DNA of 64,000 nucleotides, taken from Coenobita brevimanus. Lineage: Eukaryota > Arthropoda > Malacostraca > Decapoda > Coenobitidae. The DNA lies in contig CM064690.1 in assembly GCA_032717465.1 (NCBI GenBank), positions 15,031,175 to 15,095,174 of the forward strand, given 5' to 3'. Made by a program: the position numbers and the translations under genes. The notes beneath the pieces were generated by a model. It saw only the letters and a list, made by a program, of their open reading frames with translations. It did not search any database and was not told the origin of the DNA. Shown in pieces: positions 30,231-38,527 of the stretch (the first letter of the stretch is position 1; every line of letters begins with the position of its first letter).

Positions 30231-32528
30231 CTAAGTGTATCCTGGACCATAAATAGACTCCAGGCATGAATGACATTTGCGCCGCTTGCCTGACCAATTT
30301 TCATGTGTTACTTCTGGGACGGCCTCCTCTACATCTCCCTGTCTGAGCATCAGATTCATCTTAGCTATTGTATTCCTGGTCAAACCACAAGCCTGAACTT
30401 TTCTTCTTTCAATTTGCGGATTACACAATGCCTTCACTAACTGCCAGCCATAGGAGACTGAAGCAGTTTTTCTTGGGTCCTGATTATTATGTAATAAATA
30501 AATTGTCTGTGAATTTACTCTGGCAGTGTCGAGAATGTAGCCAAGGGCATTCACTGTCCATCTTCTAGATTTAGTGTGTACTGTATGAAAACTTATTCTC
30601 TGATCCATAATGTCAGTGCCTCCTTTAGTGAAATCATACAATTTAAATATAGCTGGTTTTTTCAAATCATCATCCTTGGTAATGCCTAATATAGGGGAGA
30701 CTGTGCTCAGAAGTAACACATTTTTCTTACCTTTGCTTTTTGTGGGTGTTACATAGGAGTTCAGTGTCATATCCTCCCCGTGTTTGTTCCAGTAAACATG
30801 GTATGACCTATCTTCCCTTTCTGTGATTGCCTTTATCTCTGGTGGTATGCCTTTCCTGGTAGAATCTATAGTACCTATGGCTGAGATACCTTGTGTTTGA
30901 AGCCACTCCAATAACTCTATACTGGTGTACAATCTATCCAGACTAATAATCCTACCTCTAAGGTCGACTGAGGCTTGTAACTGACTTACCAGAGCTTTCA
31001 CTGTTGGGACTGTACCGCGTATGTAGTGTGGTCCTGGCTCTCCAGAAGGTTTACCTGAATATACAGCTGTCCTAAAGGTAAATGGATATCTAACTGCATT
31101 AATAGATTTAAATAGGAGGCTGTAGCGTACGGGTTTGCTCTTATTGTACTGTCTGAACCCTATTTGTGTTCTACACCCATACAATGTTTCATCAGTGGTC
31201 AAGAAGTCACCTGGCTCTAGCACTGAGCAACAACAATTATTGAACTGTTCAAAAAGCTCCCTAATTGCTGCAAACTGATCGTGTACCCATCTCTGGTGTC
31301 TGGTATCAATGTTGTCAAAAGTTATGTTTGCATGTAAGAAACCAAATCGTTTTACAGACATGACGGCTCCAAATATTGGGTGACCAAACTCGTCCATGAA
31401 GAGACGTTTATAGCAATATTTATTTTGTCCCAACAAGCCTCTTGCATAGAGCAGGCCAAAAAAGCTTTTCAATTCTATGGCATCAGTCACCTTGACGTGT
31501 GTTGGTATTTCAGCACTGTCAGTATTAGAGATTTTGGTAATTATGCCTTGAATCTCATTGTTTGTATGGGTTACAATATCATCAATCATATTGGATGTTA
31601 TAAACAACTCCCATGCCATTATTTCTGTATTAGCTGACCTTGCCTCTCCTAACAAACATCCTTCACTGGGCAATATCTTCTCAACATGCCTACCTTCTGT
31701 ATGATTGGTCCAAGTTATTGACTTACCGATATCTGATTTTCTCTGGGGTTTCTCTAAAATGCATGTACAGTAATCACTCTAATATCCGGACGCCCAATAT
31801 CCGAACATCCCCACTATCCGGACATAAGAATGTTTCATACTGTACTTTTTTCCATATTATACTTACCTCATTTCACTCTTTAATGTCCTTTATTGGTGTG
31901 AACAGGGTGTTAGGAGCTATGCATGTGCAGTAGGAAGGTGTTTTTCTGAGTTAGGCTAGGTTAGGGTCCATAAGTACCAGTCCAGGAGCCAGTCACCAGA
32001 ATGTTCATTATTGTATGAACCTACTTGTAAACCCTCATTTTATGTTTCTTTTGCATTTATTTAAGTCATTTATGTGCCTTATTGGTGTGATTTGGGTATT
32101 CAATAGGTGCTATGCATGTCCAGAGGGAGCTGTATAGGTGTTTCTCTGAGTTAGGGTCCATAAGTACAAGTCCATAAGCTGGGGCCCAATATCCGGACAG
32201 AACCAATATCCGGACCTACCTATGGCTCTATTACGTCGGATATTGGAGTGATTACTGTATATTCCTTGAGCTCGTGTGGCAGGACAAATTCGTCATAATT
32301 TTGTTTGTTCAAGCATTGGTCCAAAGAACTGATTAATCTATTTTTCACCAGTGGCTTTGTGTTTCTGACTGGTACCCACTCTTCTTCATCCATTATGTCA
32401 TCATTCTGATCATCTTCATCGTCGCCCTCAGCTACTCTATCCAAGGCAAGGTCATCATCATCATCGCCAACTACCTCTGCCAAGTAATCTTCGTCTGGAC
32501 CGTCAATATAGTCGGAAGTAAAAGCCAT
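30231..32528 (-). pseudogene. piggyBac-type transposase (interrupted)
   Basis: The transposase cuts and pastes its element at TTAA. Part 1 (32528-32260) has the acidic N-terminus (MAFTSDYIDGPDEDY then DDDDDLALDR). It is broken by MITE P4 after HELKEY. Part 2 (31765-30231, open from 31673 for 480 codons) carries the fold with catalytic Asp residues in FLTTDETLYG, ISLDRLYTSIEL and KGGTDIMDQRIS, all three present. A Cys pair (KRRKCHSCLESIYG) begins the C-terminal zinc domain, which stops early at a TAG, so the second half of that domain is missing. One further frame change is needed near 31740. Confidence 0.9.
31768..32257. mobile_element. P4: pogo-like MITE inside the piggyBac transposase
   Basis: TA lies at 31766-31767 and 32258-32259. 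The left end is CAGTAATCACTCTAATATCC; the right end, reverse complemented, is CAGTAATCACTCCAATATCC, matching at 19 of 20 positions. It is 490 bp, with internal repeats of aatatccgga and two ~120-bp similar halves (ttattggtgtg, gagctatgcatgt-like, ctgagttag). It has no coding potential and disables the transposase. Confidence 0.93.
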
Positions 32529-32609
32529 GACTGCGTCCGTCAGCACGTCCTCCCCGTCCCCTAATTAATGCCTAACTAACCGTCCTACACTACACGAGCC
32601 GTGAGGTTT

Positions 32610-32611
<2 letters not shown>

Positions 32612-32664
<53 letters not shown>
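32612..32664. repeat. (GT)n microsatellite
   Basis: About 26 GT units lie upstream of the piggyBac transposase start. Confidence 0.96.
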
Positions 32665-32665
<1 letters not shown>

Positions 32666-32689
32666 ACATTACAGTGCACGTGTGTGTAT

Positions 32690-32828
32690 CTGTGTGCACA
32701 ATTCCATGCACATGTGTGTATTTGTGTGTATGTGTACAAACAACCATTTTATTGGGTATCTGTGTGCACAATTCCATGCACATGTCTGTGTTTGTGTGTA
32801 TGTGTACAAACAACCATTTTATTGGGTA
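32690..32828. repeat. 67-bp tandem duplication
   Basis: tgtgtgcacaattccatgca through caaccattttattgggtatc occurs twice in direct succession with one or two differences. A looser duplication (aacaatgaataatacatag) follows at 32849 and 32927. Confidence 0.92.
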
Positions 32829-33281
32829 TGAGGAGTCATAGAGAAAAAACAATGAATAATACATAGATAATAAAATTCGTGCATGAAATAACTATTTCAC
32901 TACGTATGAGGTGTCATAAAGTAGGAACAATGAATAATACATAGAAAATAAAGTAGTTTTAATGAAAATAGGAAACGTATCGTACGTCTGGTAGCTGTGT
33001 TGATGCCCGTTAGGCTTGCGTAAGATAAGGTCCCAGATATGCCACTCATCATCGAGCGTTTTCTTTTTGTTTAGCGCTCTCCATGGGGAAAAATCGTTAA
33101 TTTTAGAGAAAATGCTCGTTTCAACCCAGTTCTTTTCGCTCAGAATCACTATTTGTCGTGTTTCCAGTGATTTACTAAGAAAACAATCGTAAGACTAAGC
33201 ATTGCTTACAAACTAGAGTTTATTTGTAAAAATTAGTTAGGGCGTATCAAAAATGAGACGGGTTGCACCGAATAGGGTTAA

Positions 33282-33387
33282 GAAGCATTGGGGGAGCGGT
33301 AGACTACACAGATATATTTGGTAATACTGTATTTGGAAAATTTAGTTTATACATTGAGTAATCAAAATTAGTTGAAGTGAAGTTTAT
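33282..33387 (-). pseudogene. LINE A3 piece: endonuclease core
   Basis: The minus strand reads KYIYVVYRSPNAS-like sequence (CVVYRSPNAS is clear), the YxP motif region of APE endonucleases. It lies between PB-D and PB-C and is collinear with the neighbouring A3 pieces. Confidence 0.7.
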
Positions 33388-33477
33388 CCCCTAGGCGTTG
33401 GTCCACATCATATGACGTGTTAGTAGAGGCCTACGGTCCACGTCATATGACGTTTTAATTTTTTGCGGGCATGTTTG

Positions 33478-34430
33478 GAGACATGACACAGGGATGTGTC
33501 ATGTCTCCATGGTTGTTCAATCTGTACATGGATGGGGTAATAAAAGAGGTACAAGGTAGGGTAGTGGATGTTGCAGTGGCCCTGGTGAGAGAGGATAGTG
33601 TTTGGAAACTCCCTGTACTGTTGTTTGCAGATGATACTGTGTTGTTGAGTGAAGACAAAGGGGAGCTGCAAGGCTTGGTGGATGAGTTTGAGAGAGTGTG
33701 TAAGAAACGGAATCTAAAGGTGAATGTAGGGAAGAGTAAAGTGATGGTCTTTGAGAGAGGTGAAGTCAGTGAATGTACAGCGAGGTTGGATGGTGAGGAA
33801 TTGGAAAATGTGAGTACGTTTAAGTACTTGGGTAGTGTGATGAGTAAGGATGGAGGTTTGGAGGGTGAAGTGCTTGAAAGGGTACAGCAGGGAAGAAAGG
33901 TTGCTGGTTCTTTGAAAGCGGTGATAAGAAACATGGAAGTGAGCATGGAAGTGAAAAAGTTACAACATGACAGTATTGTGATACCAACTCTAACGTACGG
34001 AAGTGAAGCTTGGACGTTGTTGGAAGGACACAAGTCAAGAGTGAGGGCAGTGGAAATGAGTTATTTAAGAGGAGCCTGTGGAGTCACATGGAGAGACAGG
34101 CTGACGAATGAGGATATAAAGGAGCGTTGTGGTGTTGATGTGGATGTGATAGGAAGCGTTATGAGGAACACACTGAGGTGGTTTGGCCATGTGGAGAGGA
34201 TGGAGGGTGAAAGACTGACGAAGAGAGTGTATGTGAGTGAGGTGGAGGGGGAAAGAGGGAGGGGGAGGCCGAGGATGAGATGGAGAGATGGGGTGGAGAG
34301 GTATATGAGAGAGGGGGGTGTGAGTTGGGAGCAGGGGAGTGAAATGGTGGGTGACAGGGCGACTTGGAGGCGATTTGTTTGTGGCCACCCCAAACGGGAT
34401 TGAGGCGTCTGGCAATAGATAGATAGATAG
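33478..34430 (+). mobile_element. B3: RTE-B copy, 5'-truncated, with 7-bp duplication and terminal hairpin
   Basis: ATGTTTG flanks it at 33471-33477 and 34431-34437. The first 32 bp form a near-perfect hairpin: GGAGACATGACACA pairs with TGTGTCATGTCTCC, whose right arm is genuine RTE coding sequence (CVMSPW). The left arm is thus an inverted copy of the truncation point. The element ends in ggcaatagatagatagatag. Confidence 0.88.
33484..34403 (+). CDS. RTE-B3 reverse transcriptase C-terminal half
   Basis: A clean 300-codon frame runs from QGCVMSPWLFNLYMDGVIKE through FADDTVLLSEDKGELQGLVD (catalytic Asp pair), TFKYLGSVMSKDGGLEGEVL, YGSEAWTLLEGHKSRVRAVE and RWFGHVERMEGERLTKRVYV to FVCGHPKRD and a stop. 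There are no internal stops, so the insertion is recent. The N-terminal palm, fingers and endonuclease are missing, so the product cannot be active. Confidence 0.9.
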
Positions 34431-34437
34431 ATGTTTG

Positions 34438-35171
34438 AACTGAATAGTGCGCCATATGGGCTCAGAGTATGTCCCGGCATGGCTGGTGGTGGGGTAATGC
34501 TGGCTGGCTGGGGGAGGGGGCGGGGGTGGGAGGGCAGCCCAGCAGTGAGGAGGGCTGTGGTGGAGGGTGGTGGGAGGCCGGCGTAGGGAGAGTGTGGCCT
34601 TGGAACCAGTTAATACTGGTTCAGGGTTGGGGTAGGGGTTGGGAGGGATGAGGTGGGGTGGGGTGGTGGTGAGGGCTACTATGGGGCCCTGAGGGGTGTT
34701 GGGGAGTGTATGGGTGCTTGAGTACACTTGTACTGACCACAGCCAGACTTTAGGGAGTATCATACTGTCAAGAGTTACTAAAAACAGTGAAATAATGTGT
34801 AAATAGTGTGTAAATAATTGTGAATACCTAAATAGAGATAAGTTTGTTAGAAAATAAGTATCATGGAAACCATGAAATAAGCCAATCTTTATTAGTTACT
34901 TTCTTGTGTTTTTTGCTATTTTAGTTTTAATATTGTGTTCATACAGCATTGTGAATTAGTGAGAGAAACCAATATACACTCAACACTTATTTTGGCGTGA
35001 GGTAATCATCCCTCTTCCCACCACTAATACCACCAACACACCACCGCGACCTTGAACATGCTCAGCCCAGCTGCCACACACTGGCTCCTTCACACCACAC
35101 CACCACCTCCAAATCGCCAACAGAGAATAAGTATGCGCTTTTTATGTATTTTTTTCATTTGTGATGTACTG
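34438..35171. other. PB-C interior, G-rich, no gene
   Basis: 34480-34680 is strongly G-rich (gggggagggggcgggggtgg). 34790-34830 has gtgtaaatagtgtgtaaata words like the PB-A interior, which supports PB-C being a relative. I see no protein-coding signal. Confidence 0.5.
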
Positions 35172-35300
35172 TATATGAGAGAGGGGGGTGTGAGTTGGGA
35201 GCAGGGCAATGAAATGGCGGGGGACAGGGCAACATGGAGGCAATTTGTTTGTGGCCACCCCAAATGGGATTGAGGCATCTGGCAATAGATAGATAGATAG
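35172..35300 (+). mobile_element. B4: short 3' fragment of RTE-B
   Basis: Only the last ~33 codons (MREGGVSWEQGNEMAGDRAT through HPKWD) and the GGCATCTGGCAATAGATAG tail are present, in the right part of PB-C. Possible short duplication of TGAT at its edges; not decisive. Confidence 0.85.
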
Positions 35301-35411
35301 TGATTAATTTGTAATGGAAAAATATATATATATTTTGGGGAAAATCGATTATCCTGAAAATAACCCGGTTCTGGGACGTGGTTAGGTAAACCCATGCCTG
35401 GCGCCTAGGGG

Positions 35412-35520
35412 TTAAATCAGTATCAACTGCATATTCAGATTTGATATACAGAAGGTAGGTCTTCTGGATTAAATTATTAGTATACTGTTTTAACAAAAGT
35501 TAAATAATTAAACTATTCCA
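35412..35520 (-). pseudogene. LINE A3 piece: endonuclease upstream part
   Basis: The minus strand reads TYLLYIKSEYAVDTDL, consistent with an APE-endonuclease segment lying before CVVYRSPNAS. The frame is continuous across PB-C. The 5' limit of the copy is uncertain. Confidence 0.55.
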
Positions 35521-36204
35521 TGTCACAGAATGGGATCACACTCATTTCCTTTCAGTCCACCCACTGTCATATGCCATTGTATCTCTTGATTACCATTTTA
35601 TGTTACAGTTTACCCAGATTGCATTGCTGCTAATTGCAGTTTTTTTTTTTTTTTTTTTTTAAGCACTAATACTAGGGCATGTGATAGTGTAGATAATAGA
35701 TTTGATGAATAGAACTGACATGTGATTGCCATTTTTTTTGGGGGGGGGGGTTGATTCTTCAGTTATAATTCTTATTTTTATTTTTTATTTTTTTATAAGC
35801 CATTTTCTGTTTACCAGTATGCAGTACCATTCTGGTGAGTGAGTGAGTGGATGGGTCATAAATAGGGGTATGGGTGGCAGAGTGTTCAAAAGGGAATAAA
35901 CCCTGTACATTTTAAAGATGTGAATAGGCTGACTAAATATCTGACAGGTTGGGTCATGATCTGATCAGCCTGACCTTTCCTGCCACCTGAAGAGGCAGTG
36001 AGGTCAGCATCTGCTAAATGTTCGTAGAGGAGTTTCTGGACAAACAATACACAGGCAGAATGAAGCACTTGATCCAAATATAGTTTTGGTATATGGAGTT
36101 GGTAAAGGCTGGCTATACAGTGGCTGGTCTTAACTCTTTCTGATGCATGACATTTTCACAGTTTATTCTTCTCATTTCCAGATTATTTTTCTGAATTCTG
36201 AGAT
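35521..36204. other. Unassigned, with poly(T) 35640-35660
   Basis: A T-run of about 22 and a G-run (35738-35749) stand out. No reading frame looks coding and I recognise no repeat family. Confidence 0.4.
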
Positions 36205-37624
36205 GTGAATTGGTAGATTGGCTTGGGTAGAGGGAAGGGTTCCAGAGGATTGGAAATTAGGTATAATTGTTCCCTTATACAAAGGAAAAGGGGAGAGAGA
36301 ACTATGTGGTAACCATAGAGGTATTTGCCTTCTTAGTGTGACTGGAAATGTATATGGTAGTATACTTATTGATAGGGTTAGGCATATAAAAGAGGAGCTA
36401 GTTGGAGAAGAACAAGGGGGATTTAGGAAGGGAAAAGGGTGTGTAGATCATATATTTGTTCTAAGATGTTTAGTGGAGAAGTATCTAGAGAAGGGAAAGA
36501 AAGTGTATGCTGGCTTCATGGACTTGGAGAAAGAACATGACAGAGTGGATAGGCAAGGTATGTGGAAGGTATTTAGAATATATGGAGTGGATGGGAAATT
36601 GTTGAGTGCTGTGAAGAGTATGTACAAGGGAACTAGGGCTATGGAGCGAGTTGATGGTGAGTTTGCTCTAAATGTAGGACTGAAACAGGGATGTGTGATG
36701 TCTCCATGGCTGTTTAATATATTCATGGATGGGGTCATAAAGGAGGTGCAGGGTAGGGCAGTGGATGTAGAGGTGGCTCTAATGAATGAGGGTGAGGTGT
36801 GGAAGATTCTGGTGTTGCTGTTTGCTGATGATACAGTATTGTTGAGTGTAGATGAATGGTAGTTGCAAGGTTTGGTGAATGACTTTGGGACAGTGTGTAA
36901 GAAGAGGAATCTGAAAGTTACTGTAAACAAGAGTAAAGTTTTGGTGTTTGAGAGGAATGAAGTCACAGAATGTACAGTGAGGTTGCATGGTGAGGATATG
37001 GAGAATGTGAATGCATTCAAGTACTTGGGCAGTGTGATGAGTAAGGATGGAACTTTTGGAGATGAAGTGCTTGAAAGGGTACAGCAGGGAAGGAAGGTTG
37101 TTGGGTCACTGAAAGTAGTGATGAGAAATAGGGAGGTTAAGAAGTCACTGCATGGTAGTATTGTGATCCCTGCCCTGACGTATGGAAGCGAGACATGGAC
37201 CTTGATACAGGGGACCAATCAAGAGTAAGAGCTGTGGAAATGAGATACCTGAGAGGAGCATGTGGAGTGACATGGAGGGACAGGATGATGAATGAAGAAG
37301 TGGAGGAACGTTGTGGGGTGGATGTGGATGTGGATGTGGTTGAGAAAATCAGGAGAAATACACTGAGGTGGTTTGGACATGTGGAGAGCATGGGGAATGA
37401 AAGACTGACTAAGAGGGTGTATGTAGGTGGAGTGGTGGGAGGGAGGGAGGGGGAAGGGAAGACCGAGGAAGAGGTGGAAGGATGGAGTTGAGAGGTATAT
37501 GAGGAAGAGGGGAGAGTTGGGGGGATGGTAGTCAAATGGTGGGTGGCAGAGCGATTTGGAGGCATTTTGTCTGCGGCCACCCCTTTGCGGGATTAGGGTG
37601 TCTGGCTACAGATAGATAGATAGA
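36205..37624 (+). mobile_element. B5: RTE-B LINE copy, 5'-truncated
   Basis: It begins at the same RT position as B2 (LAWVEGRVPEDWK) and runs to the RTE-B 3' end with tail gatagatagatag. It is moderately diverged, with TTTGCGGG rather than AAACGGG in the 3' UTR like B2, so B2 and B5 form one subfamily and B1, B3, B6 another. Confidence 0.88.
36218..37491 (+). pseudogene. RTE-B5 reverse transcriptase
   Basis: Frames 36218-36862, 36863-37228 and 37195-37491 cover RT: GNHRGICLLSVTGNVYGS, EEQGGFRKGKGCVDHIFVLR, FMDLEKEHDRVDRQGMWKVF (AYD changed to EHD but the Asp retained), LKQGCVMSPWLFNIFMDGVI, FADDTVLLSVDEW then a TAG where Glu is expected. The C-terminal RWFGHVESMGNERLTKRVYV follows after a frameshift near 37200. 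It is not functional. Confidence 0.88.
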
Positions 37625-37675
37625 ATTGCAGTGGTTGACTCCTTCACTTTTAGATGTCTTTCCTAACTTGAATTG

Positions 37676-37676
<1 letters not shown>

Positions 37677-37710
<34 letters not shown>
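37677..37710. repeat. (GT)n microsatellite
   Basis: About 16 GT units immediately precede a CR1-type 3' end, matching the position of similar repeats beside D2 at 43139. Confidence 0.94.
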
Positions 37711-37713
<3 letters not shown>

Positions 37714-37888
37714 TTACCTATTTGTATTTACCTATTTGTAGTTTACAGGAATTGAGCAATGCTCGTGTTGTCCTGTCTCCAAATCCACATTTATCAAGTC
37801 TACCTTTACACACATGAATGTTTTTCTGATGCACCACCTCTTCATCTAAGTCGTTCCAAATATTTATGTATTTACCTAATATACCTAG
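37711..37888 (-). mobile_element. 3' fragment of a CR1-like LINE
   Basis: tttacctatttgtatttacc, tttacaggaattgagcaatg, ctcgtgttgtcctgtctcca parallels the 3' end of D2 (cttacctaattgtatctttacaggaatgag). Minus-strand text FGTTxMKRWCIRKTF-like encodes the LWNxLD block region. It is only ~180 bp. Confidence 0.7.
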
Positions 37889-38510
37889 GTACGTTTAAGT
37901 ACTTGGGTAGTGTGATGAGTAAGGATGGAGGTTTGGAGGGTGAAGTGCTTGAAAGGGTACAGCAGGGAAGAAAGGTTGCTGGTTCTTTGAAAGCAGTGAT
38001 AAGAAACAGGGAAGTGAGCATGGAAGTGAAAAAGTTACTACATGACAGTATTGTGATACCAACTCTAACGTACGGAAGTGAAGCTTGGACGTTGTTGGAA
38101 GGACACAAGTCAAGAGTGAGAGCAGTGGAAATGAGTTATTTAAGAGGAGCCTGTGGAGTCACATGGAGAGACAGGCTGACGAATGAGGATATAAAGGAGC
38201 GTTGTGGTGTTGATGTGGATGTGATAGGAAGCGTTATGAGGAACATACTGAGGTGGTTTGGCCATGTGGAGAGGATGGAGGGTGAAAGACTGACGAAGAG
38301 AGTGTATGTGAGTGAGGTGGAGGGGGAAAGAGGGAGGGGGAGGCCGAGGATGAGATGGAGGGATGGGGTGGGGAGGTATATGAGAGAGGGGGGTGTGAGT
38401 TGGGAGCAGGGGAGTGAAATGGCGGGTGACAGGGCGACTTGGAGGCGATTTGTTTGTGGCCACCCCAAACGGGACTGAGGCGTCTGGCAATAGATAGATA
38501 GATAGATAGG
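37889..38510 (+). mobile_element. B6: RTE-B copy, 3' third
   Basis: It starts at TFKYLGSVMSKDGG and ends in ggcaatagatagatagatag. It is nearly identical to the corresponding part of B3 (for example the same GGLEGEVLERVQQGRKVAGS), so both derive from one recently active source. Confidence 0.9.
37897..38478 (+). CDS. RTE-B6 C-terminal fragment
   Basis: About 193 clean codons: FKYLGSVMSKDGGLEGEVLE, NREVSMEVKKLLHDSIVIPT, YGSEAWTLLEGHK, RGACGVTWRDRLTNEDIKER, RWFGHVERMEGERLTKRVYV, ending CGHPKRD. This lies after the RT catalytic core, so it has no enzymatic potential. The upstream reading (37759-37896) belongs to the neighbouring CR1 fragment. Confidence 0.88.
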   Translation, partial: KYLGSVMSKDGGLEGEVLERVQQGRKVAGSLKAVIRNREVSMEVKKLLHDSIVIPTLTYGSEAWTLLEGHKSRVRAVEMSYLRGACGVTWRDRLTNEDIKERCGVDVDVIGSVMRNILRWFGHVERMEGERLTKRVYVSEVEGERGRGRPRMRWRDGVGRYMREGGVSWEQGSEMAGDRATWRRFVCGHPKRD

Positions 38511-38527
38511 GATATACATGGTATATG

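Larger units (their letters stand above)
26194..33277 (-). mobile_element. PB-D: 7.1-kb piggyBac element with transposase
   Basis: TTAA lies at 26190-26193 and 33278-33281. The terminal inverted repeats CCCTATTCGGTGCAACCC are identical for 18 bp. It carries a recognisable piggyBac transposase on the minus strand (30231-32528). Other sequences have accumulated inside: a jockey-like LINE end, a hAT-like MITE, a minisatellite and the pogo MITE P4. It inserted into the endonuclease of LINE A3 (between VVYRSPNAS and ELCLFDTIS). Confidence 0.92.
33388..35411. mobile_element. PB-C: non-autonomous piggyBac-like element
   Basis: The ends are CCCCTAGGCGTTGG on the left and, reverse complemented, CCCCTAGGCGCCAGG on the right. 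TTAA follows at 35412-35415; the left target is TTAT (33384-33387), one change from TTAA. Removing it rejoins LINE A3 in frame (AVDTDL then NFTSTNFDYSM). Near the left end the palindrome-like catatgacgt occurs twice (33409, 33445). It contains RTE fragments B3 and B4. Confidence 0.68.
18850..35520 (-). mobile_element. LINE A3: one jockey-like LINE copy split into five pieces
   Basis: Pieces in coding order on the minus strand are 35520-35412, 33387-33282, 26189-25191, 23979-23160 and 19562-18850. They decode consecutively as endonuclease (VVYRSPNAS, ILGDFN), linker, RT and the C-terminal end with a poly(A) tail (plus-strand A-run 18855-18872 read as the tail side). The interruptions are PB-C, PB-D, a chimeric retro-insert and P6, each with its own flanking duplication. 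About 2.8 kb of LINE spans 16.7 kb. Confidence 0.8.

Noticed and set aside
31715..31735. Possible splice donor (CGGTAAGT on the minus strand) that could make an intron in the piggyBac gene
   Set aside because: The downstream text in the alternative frame (KSITWTNHTEGRHVEKILPS) reads as genuine transposase, so a frameshift is simpler than an intron.
32565..32866. Cys-Val and His-Thr repeat proteins around 32600
   Set aside because: Translation of a (GT)n microsatellite and a 67-bp duplication.
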